33,527 nt of DNA from Chloroflexota bacterium (GTDB taxonomy: Bacteria > Chloroflexota > Anaerolineae > Anaerolineales > Villigracilaceae): assembly GCA_029782225.1 (NCBI GenBank), contig JAKOVF010000282.1, positions 1 through 33,527 of the forward strand. The letters run 5' to 3'. This document shows positions 21,813-29,284 of this stretch, piece by piece; within the stretch, counting starts at the first letter, position 1, and each line of letters begins with the position of its first letter. The notes under the pieces are model-generated. The model was not told where the DNA came from, ran no database searches, and saw nothing but the letters and a program-made list of their open reading frames with translations. The position numbers and the translations under genes were made by a program.

Positions 21813-23825
21813 CTACCCCTCATCTTTCGACGGGGTAATCCGGAGCGGCTCGAAGCGCATGCCGCCACCCGTGAAAAACTTTCCCAGGAATTCATAGTAG
21901 TGCAGACGCATGGTTTGAATGCCGACGATCAAACCCTCAAAGCCGATGATGAAAATGTTACCAATGATGACGGTGATCCAGAATCCAATGTTGGGGGTAT
22001 CCCCAGCCAGGTTGAAGATTGCCAGGCTCAGCCCGCCATGCGCCACCGCAAAAGCACCGACGCGAACGTATGACAACGTATTGCTCAACTGGCTGATCAC
22101 GGTCTCAAACAGATCCATGAAGGCCTGGACCAGATACATGATGAACCCGCCTACCCCATGAGCTTCAATCACTGGGCGATGACCTTCCATCAGGTTCATC
22201 AGGGCTTCGGAGAACATGATTCCAAGGGCAAAGATCAAAGCCAGGATTGGAAATGGCAGAGGTAAAGACCCGATGGCGGTCGCGATCCTTGGAACAATTG
22301 GCAGCTTCACAGAGCCTAACAAACCAAGGAATGAGAGGTAGAACAGCAATCCCAGGATGCCATTGTGGCCAAAAACGAGGTGTCCCCAATTTCGAGACCG
22401 AAAGTGATTGAAGATGCCCAGCAGGAAACCTGCCAGCAGCATGACAATGCCGATATCGATCGCCAGAATCAAAACCTGCAAAATATTGGTTTTGTTGATC
22501 GGGCTCAACCACAGGGGGTGAAAGGGAAAACCGAACGTTTTCTCAAAGTGCTCGCCTTCAAACCCGAACACACTTCCATACAGGGCGCCAAAAATTGCCG
22601 CTGACGCGCCGCAGTAGGCAATCAACAGTCCGAGGCCGGACATGCCTTTCATGATCACTTTATTGTGGATCAGCAATCCAAGCACAAGCAAGACCAGGCC
22701 CTGCCCCAAATCTCCGAACATCGCGCCGTAGAGAAACGGGAAAGTGAATGCGAAAAGCAATGTTGGGTCCAGCTCACCATATTGGGGCCGCGCATAGGTA
22801 TTCACCAGCATCTGAAACGGCTTCAGGTATTTATTGGTGAGCAGCGCAACCGGCACATTGGAATTGTGTCCGCTTCGAGTAGTCGGAATGCTCTCAATGA
22901 TGATTTCCCCGGAAGCGTGTTTCAGCCGCTCTACCAGGTGGTCAAGGTCCACTACGGGCACCCAGCCAGTGATCACATAGGTGTGACGAAGCTGCCCATA
23001 GCGAAGGATCGCATCAGATAGGACGCGGCTTGCATGGGCCCGCCAGGCAAGGTCACGTAGTTGCTCTCCGCGCGTTTCGGCCAGGCGCGCGAGATTCTGT
23101 TGAGCCTCTTCTATTTTGCGCCGCGAATTCTCAATCGTGCTTCGAATGGACCGGATGATCTCGGCTGGTTTTCCGCTGTATTCCTCGGGCAGGGTCAACG
23201 GATTCAGATAGGCGCTTCGCGCGGCGCGCTCCAAAACGTCCGAATTGGCACGAGTTCCCGCGAGAAAAACGACCAGCTTCTGGGGATCGGAGCGCAGTGT
23301 CAGGAAGATATTGGGAACACGCGCAAGGCTCGTCTGCAATCTCTCAACGTTTGCTGCCGGAATTAATCCAAGAATGGAATAGAGATATCTCGAATTCCGC
23401 AAGGAAGCAATGTCGAGATCCACATCGGAAACAGGCTCCAACTGGTTCAGGGTGCCTTCCAGTTGCTCGATCCTTTTCCTTTCGTTGTTGAGCTGGTCGC
23501 TCGTCTGCTTGACCTCCTGCTCGATCTGATCGATAGCCGGGCCTATTTTGCCGAGGTCTGCCATCGCGTCGAAATCAGAAGCAGGAGGCTGGCCCTCATC
23601 AATTCCCAGGGTCTGCAGGATCACCTGAATACGACGTTCCAGCGAGGCATAGCTTGCCGCGGTTTCCTGCCAGTTCGTTGCCCCGCCCTTCGCTCCTGCA
23701 GCCAACGGAATGGTGCTATCAGTCTGCTGGAAGACGCCATGTCCACTTAAGACCTTTGTCACCGCAAGCAGATCTTTCGCAGGAACGACAAGTTCAACCT
23801 CAGTCATTGCTTTCGGAAAAAACAT
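21813..23825 (-). CDS. ntpI: V/A-type ATP synthase subunit I (a subunit)
   Basis: 670 residues, with GGAGA 8 bases before the ATG at 23825. Subunit I is the stator membrane subunit that forms the ion half-channels against the K ring. The N-terminal half (1-330) is a cytoplasmic dumbbell with long coiled coils (about 80-120 and 225-260). The C-terminal half has eight or so helices, starting at LDPTLLFAFTFPFLYGAMFGDLGQG (the conserved 'P...GmM.GD.G' block). Near the end is FETVISQLSNTLSYVRVGAFAVAHGGL, with the essential arginine (SYVRVGAFA) and the following histidine. The length and motifs are normal. Confidence 0.97.
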   Translation of the reverse strand: MFFPKAMTEVELVVPAKDLLAVTKVLSGHGVFQQTDSTIPLAAGAKGGATNWQETAASYASLERRIQVILQTLGIDEGQPPASDFDAMADLGKIGPAIDQIEQEVKQTSDQLNNERKRIEQLEGTLNQLEPVSDVDLDIASLRNSRYLYSILGLIPAANVERLQTSLARVPNIFLTLRSDPQKLVVFLAGTRANSDVLERAARSAYLNPLTLPEEYSGKPAEIIRSIRSTIENSRRKIEEAQQNLARLAETRGEQLRDLAWRAHASRVLSDAILRYGQLRHTYVITGWVPVVDLDHLVERLKHASGEIIIESIPTTRSGHNSNVPVALLTNKYLKPFQMLVNTYARPQYGELDPTLLFAFTFPFLYGAMFGDLGQGLVLLVLGLLIHNKVIMKGMSGLGLLIAYCGASAAIFGALYGSVFGFEGEHFEKTFGFPFHPLWLSPINKTNILQVLILAIDIGIVMLLAGFLLGIFNHFRSRNWGHLVFGHNGILGLLFYLSFLGLLGSVKLPIVPRIATAIGSLPLPFPILALIFALGIMFSEALMNLMEGHRPVIEAHGVGGFIMYLVQAFMDLFETVISQLSNTLSYVRVGAFAVAHGGLSLAIFNLAGDTPNIGFWITVIIGNIFIIGFEGLIVGIQTMRLHYYEFLGKFFTGGGMRFEPLRITPSKDEG

Positions 23826-23860
23826 GATGTGTCTCCAAAAAATTTATGACGGAAAAGTCG

Positions 23861-24931
23861 CTAGGCCTTCGCGACCGCTTCCTTCAACAGAAAGGGCCGG
23901 ATTTCATCCTCCGAGAAGCCAGACGATTTGCCCTCGATCAGCACGACAAGATCCTGTATTTCGAGATTGCTCAACACGAGGAAGGCCAGAGGCAGCCCGG
24001 CATGGAATGGATTGCCTGCAAAAGCGGCCATACACTGCTTCATAAGCTGCCGTTTCAGCTGCACTTCCAGCCTTGGAAGACCACTCTGCGGCGCTTCCAA
24101 CATGGAATTTATCTCGGGAATATCAGGATATACATGTGAAACAACTGATGCAATATCCGCGCCCGCCGCCACCGCGCGCACATCCTCGTCACGAACGTGA
24201 TATCCAAACGGCAGTGTGTAATTGATAAGTTCTTCTTCGGAAAGGTGATAATAGACCCGGTAGCGAACGGCCCAGGTCAGGTTGTTCATGTCCATCAATG
24301 ACCCCACTACGCGTGTAGCTTGTTCCCGGTCCTGCCCCTGCAATTGCTTGGCTTCTTTCCAGAGTCGACGCCAGTAATATAGATCCAGCGCCACTTCCAG
24401 AGGAAAAAGATTCTGCTCCTGGCTGTAACGCTTCATCGCGAAGGAAAGCGGTTCTTCATAGACCGTGCCGTTGAGCAACTCCACGGCTGAGCCCACACTT
24501 CCGGATTCCACCATGGCCTGCGCTGGCAGCACACTCAATGACCCGATGGGAAAGAGCACATCTTTTACGTGCTCCCAATCCGATTGACTCACAATGGCGC
24601 GCAGCACAGCCTTGAGATTATCCACTTCAAAATAACGGTAAAGCTGGATCAAGAGCGGACGAATATGCCCCGGCGCCATGTGAATCACGCTGTTATACAC
24701 ATCCGCCAGGCGGCCCTTGATCTGAATGGCGACCCGGCGCGGCGTGATTTCATCTTCCTTTAGGTTAGCCACATAGGGACCGTAGGCGGTTTGTTTGAGC
24801 AGGCTGACCAGCGACGGAAAATCCGGCGCATCGCTCAGCCGCGCCATATCCTGTGCGCTGAGCATATAGGAATGCATTGCTCGCACTCGTGCGCTGAGGG
24901 CCGCGTATCCCGACACACCTGATTGGGCCAT
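23861..24931 (-). CDS. ntpC: V/A-type ATP synthase subunit C (d subunit)
   Basis: 356 residues, slightly longer than the usual 320-350. It is the funnel-shaped coupler that sits between the K ring and the central stalk. GYAALSARVRAMHSYML at the N-terminus and VDNLKAVLRAIV (about 124-135, the 'e..Nl..ilR' motif of the family) support the call. The internal threefold helical repeat pattern and an ending with AFLVLSNLEIQDLVVLIEGKSSG, matching the family's 'yl..ke.Ei.nLr.i..g', complete it. The start lies 3 bases after the G/H stop codon. Confidence 0.92.
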   Translation of the reverse strand: MAQSGVSGYAALSARVRAMHSYMLSAQDMARLSDAPDFPSLVSLLKQTAYGPYVANLKEDEITPRRVAIQIKGRLADVYNSVIHMAPGHIRPLLIQLYRYFEVDNLKAVLRAIVSQSDWEHVKDVLFPIGSLSVLPAQAMVESGSVGSAVELLNGTVYEEPLSFAMKRYSQEQNLFPLEVALDLYYWRRLWKEAKQLQGQDREQATRVVGSLMDMNNLTWAVRYRVYYHLSEEELINYTLPFGYHVRDEDVRAVAAGADIASVVSHVYPDIPEINSMLEAPQSGLPRLEVQLKRQLMKQCMAAFAGNPFHAGLPLAFLVLSNLEIQDLVVLIEGKSSGFSEDEIRPFLLKEAVAKA

Positions 24932-24934
24932 CGG

Positions 24935-25246
24935 TTACTCTTTTTTGATAATGCGCTCGAGGACGAAAGCCACGGCCCGATCAAAATTGCTCATGGCCAA
25001 CGCCTCTGACTCCCGATTTTTCTGCTCAGCTGTTGAGAGAATTCGACTCGTCTCTTCCTCAGCCTGGGCTTTTGCGATCAAAGCCCGTGCATCTTCCTGC
25101 GCTTTTGCACGAGCCTGCTCGATCAAGGCCTGGGCTTCCTGTTCCGCCTGAACTGGTAACTGTTGGGCTTCACGAACGGCCTTTTCATGGATTTCCTGCG
25201 CTTGCCTTTCAACTTCAATTACCTGTTGAATTCGATTCTCATTCAT
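24935..25246 (-). CDS. V/A-type ATP synthase subunit G/H (peripheral stalk)
   Basis: 103 residues, nearly entirely one charged helix. IQQVIEVERQAQEIHEKAVREAQQL is followed by repeated A/E/Q-rich heptads (EQEAQALIEQARAKAQEDARALIAKAQAEEE), the right-handed coiled coil of the G/H stalk. It pairs with subunit E. It is the first gene of the V/A operon, about 35 bases after the predicted transcription start, with GAGG some 10 bases before the ATG. Confidence 0.88.
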   Translation of the reverse strand: MNENRIQQVIEVERQAQEIHEKAVREAQQLPVQAEQEAQALIEQARAKAQEDARALIAKAQAEEETSRILSTAEQKNRESEALAMSNFDRAVAFVLERIIKKE

Positions 25247-25286
25247 ACCGTTTTAGCCTCACAAATAATGGCTTATATTGGCCGCT

Positions 25287-25315
25287 ATTGTAAAGTAAAA
25301 GTTATAGAGAATCAA
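25287..25315 (-). promoter_or_regulatory. Promoter of the V/A-type ATPase operon
   Basis: On the minus strand: TTGATT (25310-25315), a 17-base spacer, and TACAAT (25287-25292). It lies between the Fo-operon terminator and subunit G/H, in an AT-rich stretch unlike the coding sequence around it. The predicted start near 25280 gives a leader of about 35 bases. Confidence 0.7.
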
Positions 25316-25361
25316 GGTCTAATTTGTTTTAATAGTGAAATCCCTCATTTCTACTTGACGG

Positions 25362-25400
25362 AAAACAAAAAGGCTTGAGTCGATTCAACTCAAACCTTTT
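25362..25400 (-). terminator. Strong intrinsic terminator of the F-type Fo operon
   Basis: On the minus strand a 13-bp stem (arms 25388-25400 and 25368-25380, one G-U pair) with a 7-base loop is followed by TTTTTGTTTT. It starts about 20 bases after the b-delta stop codon and separates the Fo genes from the V/A operon. Confidence 0.9.
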
Positions 25401-25421
25401 GAATTTCTGCTTCGGATGGGC

Positions 25422-26156
25422 TTACTTCAGGGTCTGGCGCAACCCTTCGAGCTTTCCGGCAACAGAACCGTCGAGCACCTTGTCACCTACTTTGATGACC
25501 AGTCCGCCCAGGATGGACGGATCCACGCGGAAGGAGACGGCCTGTGCACCCACCTGCGCCAGCACATCCTTCTTTACCGCAGCTTCCTCATCCTTACTCA
25601 GAGGCAGCGCGCTGGTCACCTCGGCGGTCTCACCCTTGAAGTCCGCGCCGCCGAGCACTACGACCTTGCCAGATTTCACACCGGAGAAGAACTCATCGAT
25701 CAACGCGTGCTGCTTCTTCTCATCCAGTGCTTCACCGACCAGTTTGTTCGCGGCGGCGACAGCCAGTGCTGCCACCTGTCCACGCAGGTCGCCGAGGATA
25801 CGATTGCGCTCAAGTTCAGATGCAGTTTTTGCTTCGTCAAGAATTTTCGCGGCCTGGGCTTCCGCAACCACCTTTACATCCTCACCGGCAGATACCGCGC
25901 GCTCGGTGGCTTCACGGACAACTTTATTTGCTTCTGCCTGGGCATCAGCGACGATCTTGGCCGCGTCCTTTTCGGCATCCTTGCGGGCTTCGGCCGCGAC
26001 GCGTGCATCTTCAAGTCCCTGTGCAATTTTTTGTTTGCGCGTTTCCATCATGTTCAACATGGGCTGATACACCCACGCATTTAACGTGAGGAACACAATG
26101 ATGAACGCGATGATTTGAACAATGAGAAGACCGAGATTAATACCAAGTGCTTCCAT
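25422..26156 (-). CDS. atpF: F-type ATP synthase b subunit fused to delta C-terminal domain
   Basis: 244 residues. Residues 1-30 (GINLGLLIVQIIAFIIVFLTL) are the b-subunit membrane anchor. PMLNMMETRKQKIAQGLEDA and the long Ala/Glu/Lys-rich helix to about residue 140 form the peripheral stalk. Residues about 180-244 (VTSALPLSKDE to VDPSILGGLVIKVGDKVLDGS to LEGLRQTL) match the C-terminal domain of delta/OSCP. The N-terminal helical bundle of delta, which normally caps the alpha subunit, seems absent. So one chain serves as b and as part of delta. It is the last Fo gene here, and a terminator follows. Confidence 0.92.
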   Translation of the reverse strand: MEALGINLGLLIVQIIAFIIVFLTLNAWVYQPMLNMMETRKQKIAQGLEDARVAAEARKDAEKDAAKIVADAQAEANKVVREATERAVSAGEDVKVVAEAQAAKILDEAKTASELERNRILGDLRGQVAALAVAAANKLVGEALDEKKQHALIDEFFSGVKSGKVVVLGGADFKGETAEVTSALPLSKDEEAAVKKDVLAQVGAQAVSFRVDPSILGGLVIKVGDKVLDGSVAGKLEGLRQTLK

Positions 26157-26168
26157 ATTATTACTCCA

Positions 26169-26408
26169 TTACACAACTTTGAACAGCATCAGGAACGCGA
26201 TGACCAGGCAGTAGATAGCGATGGCCTCAGAGAACGCGATACCTAGGATCATGTTCGTCAGCAAGTTACCATAGGTATCGGGATTGCGGGCCATTCCCGT
26301 CAGCGCACCCTGTACGCTCAAACCAATGCCCACACCAGCGCCCGCCGCGCCGATCATTGCCAAGCCTGCGCCAACATAGCGCATTGCATCTAAAATATTT
26401 CCTTCCAT
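26169..26408 (-). CDS. atpE: F-type ATP synthase subunit c
   Basis: 79 residues, two helices: the rotor ring of Fo. Helix 1 has the glycine pattern GAAGAGVGIG, the loop carries ARNP, and helix 2 has the ion-binding carboxylate Glu61 in FSEAIAIYCLVI. The residue after the Glu is Ala and the helix-1 position used by sodium-type rings (Gln) is not Gln, so proton specificity is inferred. It is placed between a and b-delta as usual. Confidence 0.97.
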   Translation of the reverse strand: MEGNILDAMRYVGAGLAMIGAAGAGVGIGLSVQGALTGMARNPDTYGNLLTNMILGIAFSEAIAIYCLVIAFLMLFKVV

Positions 26409-26440
26409 GTTACAAGCCTCCTGGGTTTATCCTGTTATTC

Positions 26441-27433
26441 TTAGATCTCGTGTGCTTCAGCGCTAGCTTCAGCATGTTCTTCGTGCTCACCATGACCTTG
26501 CGTAGCCTGTGCCATGAAGACCATGGTCAACATGCCAAACACGAACGCCTGGATGACGCCGACGAACAGTTCAAACATCATGATCATCGCAGGCAAAATG
26601 CTAAACTTGCCGAGCAAGCCGGCGACGATCGCCACCAGCACGATACCTGCAAACATGTTACCGAAAAGACGGAAGGCAAACGAGAGGATCTTCGAGAGTT
26701 CTGAGATCAACTCAAGCAGGCCGACCAAAAAGTCCATAGCGCCGAAGAATGGCACCTTGAACATGCGTCTCGTATTGAAAAACTTGCTCAGGTAACCCCA
26801 TCCCTGTGCGCGAAAACCGATATACTGAATTGCAATCACAGCAATGATCGCCAGAGAAGCAGTGAAGTTCAAATCCACAGAGATGCCGCGGAAGAACGGA
26901 GCGAGGATATATTCCTTACTGAGTTCAGGAGTATAGATCTGCCAGCCTTGCAGTTCAGAAGCATGTTCCGCGACGCGCGGGTGCAATACACCAATTGATT
27001 CAAATCCCGGAATCAACTTGAGCAGGTTTGCCACCAACACATAGAACATAATGGTCGCAAACCACGGGAAGATCGCCCTCGCCCACTTTGTGCCTGCGGA
27101 ACCTTCCGTCAGGTTATAAAGCAGTTCAAAGAAGGCCTCCATCACATTTCCAACGCCACGCGGTACCAGGTCAGTACCAGCACTCTTTTTCAAAGAGCTT
27201 CTTGTCCACAGCGCGAGTGGAATGATGATGATGAAAATTGTGACAAAAAGCGTCGGCAGCGTGTTGACCAGCGGTATGCCAAACAGCCAGGTTTTGCCCT
27301 CGCCCAATAAGTTTTCTGCCTTCACCGAGATCTCAGGCTGAACGGGCACTAGAATCCCACCCACAATAAAGCCCACGATCATCAGTACCAGCACGACCCA
27401 TCGGCGCCAGGGTCTACGTTTTTGTTGTTCCAA
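26441..27433 (-). CDS. atpB: F-type ATP synthase subunit a
   Basis: 330 residues; this is the stator with the proton half-channels. The essential arginine is Arg255 in SFAFRLFGNMFAG. The helix-4 region (NFTASLAIIAVIAIQYIGF) and a late GVIQAFVFGMLTMVFM helix are conserved. Compared with enterobacterial a (about 270 residues) it has a longer N-terminus with an extra hydrophobic segment (residues 12-30), and a His/Glu-rich tail (GHGEHEEHAEASAEAHEI). The glutamate that follows AG in E. coli is replaced by Ile, as in many phyla. It lies 10 bases after the AtpZ/AtpI-like gene. Confidence 0.96.
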   Translation of the reverse strand: MEQQKRRPWRRWVVLVLMIVGFIVGGILVPVQPEISVKAENLLGEGKTWLFGIPLVNTLPTLFVTIFIIIIPLALWTRSSLKKSAGTDLVPRGVGNVMEAFFELLYNLTEGSAGTKWARAIFPWFATIMFYVLVANLLKLIPGFESIGVLHPRVAEHASELQGWQIYTPELSKEYILAPFFRGISVDLNFTASLAIIAVIAIQYIGFRAQGWGYLSKFFNTRRMFKVPFFGAMDFLVGLLELISELSKILSFAFRLFGNMFAGIVLVAIVAGLLGKFSILPAMIMMFELFVGVIQAFVFGMLTMVFMAQATQGHGEHEEHAEASAEAHEI

Positions 27434-27443
27434 AGTCCGCCTC

Positions 27444-27719
27444 CTAGACAGGATTTTCCTTTTGCGTATTTTCGTTTTGTTCTCTCAACCTCGCCAGGGT
27501 CCTGCGCGCCACAGAGAGCATCAGGAGCACTGAAAGAGGGATTCCGGCAAACAAGAGCACCAGCGTGATGACTGGCTTTGTGCCAAATGTGTTGTCAAGC
27601 CACAGACCAAGGAAGACAGAACCCAAAATCACCACTAAAGTGAGACACCCGACCTGACCAATCATCACAATCAGCAGCGTGTTGAGTATGTTTTTGCGGT
27701 TCGGGTCTGATTGTGCCAT
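27444..27719 (-). CDS. AtpZ/AtpI-like small membrane protein of the F-ATPase operon
   Basis: 91 residues with two helices (about 13-37 and 47-68). GQVGCLTLVVILGSVFLGLWLDNTFGTKP is the conserved core of the AtpZ/AtpI group (PF09527 type), small proteins at the head of F-ATPase operons that help ring assembly or bind divalent cations. The ATG at 27719 lies only 8 bases downstream of a perfect TATAAT box, so the transcript is expected to be leaderless or nearly so, and no Shine-Dalgarno is possible. A later start (27665) would destroy the first helix. Confidence 0.85.
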   Translation of the reverse strand: MAQSDPNRKNILNTLLIVMIGQVGCLTLVVILGSVFLGLWLDNTFGTKPVITLVLLFAGIPLSVLLMLSVARRTLARLREQNENTQKENPV

Positions 27720-27727
27720 GCCGCACG

Positions 27728-27757
27728 ATTATACCTGACGGGCTAAACGGATGTCAA
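27728..27757 (-). promoter_or_regulatory. Perfect-hexamer sigma-70 promoter of the F-type Fo operon
   Basis: On the minus strand: TTGACA (27752-27757), an 18-base spacer, TATAAT (27728-27733). Both boxes match the consensus at all six positions. The ATG of the first gene begins 8 bases further. A small GCGGA/TCCGC hairpin at 27765-27780 just upstream may weakly stop the nuo transcript. Confidence 0.88.
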
Positions 27758-27835
27758 CAAATCGGCGGATAATTCTCCGCTTCACCCTGGACCATGGGCG
27801 TGCTTCCGCTAAAGTCTGTCGCACCATCTAATCCT

Positions 27836-29284
27836 CTAGAATAAATTCACCGCCGCCGCGTTCGACCAGCTGAACCACGGTGCGAACAGAGTCCCAACCA
27901 AAATCACACCTGCAACGAGCACGATCAACGCAATCGCATACGGGCGAGTTAGCGGGACGGGATGCTGCTCTTCCTGTTCGCCAGGCATGCGATACAGATA
28001 GACATACTTCATTACGTTCAAATAGAAGTAGACGCCGACGATGGAGTTGAGAATGCCCACAACAACCAGCCAGACGTACCCTGCCTGGATGCCTGCCGCA
28101 AAGACAAAAACCTTGGCCACGAACCCGCCAAACGGCGGCATCCCTGCCAGTGATAAGAACGCGGCTAACATCATTAGCGCCAGGCCAGGATTCCGGCGGC
28201 TGAGACCAGCGTAATCTTTGATATTATCCGAGCCGATGATGCGGGAGACAGCCATCACGATGCCGAAAGCCAGCAGGTTGGTGATGATATAGGCTGCAAG
28301 ATAAAAGACCACGCTGGCCGCGCCCAGCACCGAGAATGAGACGACACCGATCATCACATATCCCGCGTGCCCAATGGAAGAATACGCCAACAGACGCTTT
28401 ATATCCGTTTGCGGTAAAGCGAGCAGGTTACCTACAGTCATTGTGATGGTGGCAATGACGGCGAAGATCATGGTCCACGAAGGCGCAAAACCGGGGAATG
28501 CCACAAAGAACAGGCGAGTAAGGACTGCAAAGCCTGCAGCTTTCGAGGCCGTCGAAAGGAATCCAGCGACAGGGGTTGGCGCGCCTTGATACACATCTGG
28601 TGCCCAGAAGTGGAATGGGACAACAGAGACTTTAAAACCGATTCCAACCATCAACAGGAAGATGATGCTGAAAATCATTACAAAGGAGTTTGCAGCACCC
28701 GTAATCAGGCTGGCGAGGGCGTAGATATTCGTCGTCCCCGCAAAGCCGAAGAGCAGCGAGAAGCCATAGAGCATGATGGCGGAAGCCATTGCCCCGAAGA
28801 GCAGATACTTGAGGCCCGCTTCGGTCGAATGCTCATCAGAAAGCATAAAGCCTGAGAGGATGTACAGCGGAATGGAGGTCGTCTCAATCGAAAGGTAGAG
28901 CATGACCAGATCAGCGGAAGCAGCCATCAGGTTCATGCCCAGAAGCGAGGCAAGGAGCAGGAGGTAGGCCTCGCCGCGATGTCCAACCTTTTCATTGTCC
29001 ATCATCAGGAGCGCTGTCGCGGCCGCCGCAAACATGAAGAGCATCTTGAAGAAAAAGCCCAGCCAGTCGAAGCGGACCATTCCCCCAAGTACGGCTACCG
29101 GTTCGCCAGGTCGGCCGAATAACAGAGAGATGACGATTGCAGCGAACAGGCCACCTGCGGTGAGCCATCCCACATTGCGACGACGGTCCGCCTGCCAGAA
29201 CGGCTCGACGACCAGGATCAGCACTGCCACCAGGAGGATCAGGATTTCGGGGAGGATCGCGAGGAAGGTTGTCGAAGTAAACAT
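27836..29284 (-). CDS. nuoN: NADH-quinone oxidoreductase subunit N
   Basis: 482 residues from the ATG that overlaps the nuoM stop codon by one base (TAATG). The frame upstream of it belongs to nuoM's end and is not used. About fourteen helices of the antiporter-like family are present. Conserved blocks are LYLSIETTSIPLYILSGF with the helix-5 glutamate, LLFGAMASAIMLYGFSLLFG, VSVVPFHFWAPDVYQGAPTPVAGFLSTASKAAGF with the helix-7 region and lysine, and DIKRLLAYSSIGHAGYVMIG. It forms one of the proton-pumping modules of complex I in the membrane arm. It is the last nuo gene before the ATPase block. Confidence 0.97.
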   Translation of the reverse strand: MFTSTTFLAILPEILILLVAVLILVVEPFWQADRRRNVGWLTAGGLFAAIVISLLFGRPGEPVAVLGGMVRFDWLGFFFKMLFMFAAAATALLMMDNEKVGHRGEAYLLLLASLLGMNLMAASADLVMLYLSIETTSIPLYILSGFMLSDEHSTEAGLKYLLFGAMASAIMLYGFSLLFGFAGTTNIYALASLITGAANSFVMIFSIIFLLMVGIGFKVSVVPFHFWAPDVYQGAPTPVAGFLSTASKAAGFAVLTRLFFVAFPGFAPSWTMIFAVIATITMTVGNLLALPQTDIKRLLAYSSIGHAGYVMIGVVSFSVLGAASVVFYLAAYIITNLLAFGIVMAVSRIIGSDNIKDYAGLSRRNPGLALMMLAAFLSLAGMPPFGGFVAKVFVFAAGIQAGYVWLVVVGILNSIVGVYFYLNVMKYVYLYRMPGEQEEQHPVPLTRPYAIALIVLVAGVILVGTLFAPWFSWSNAAAVNLF

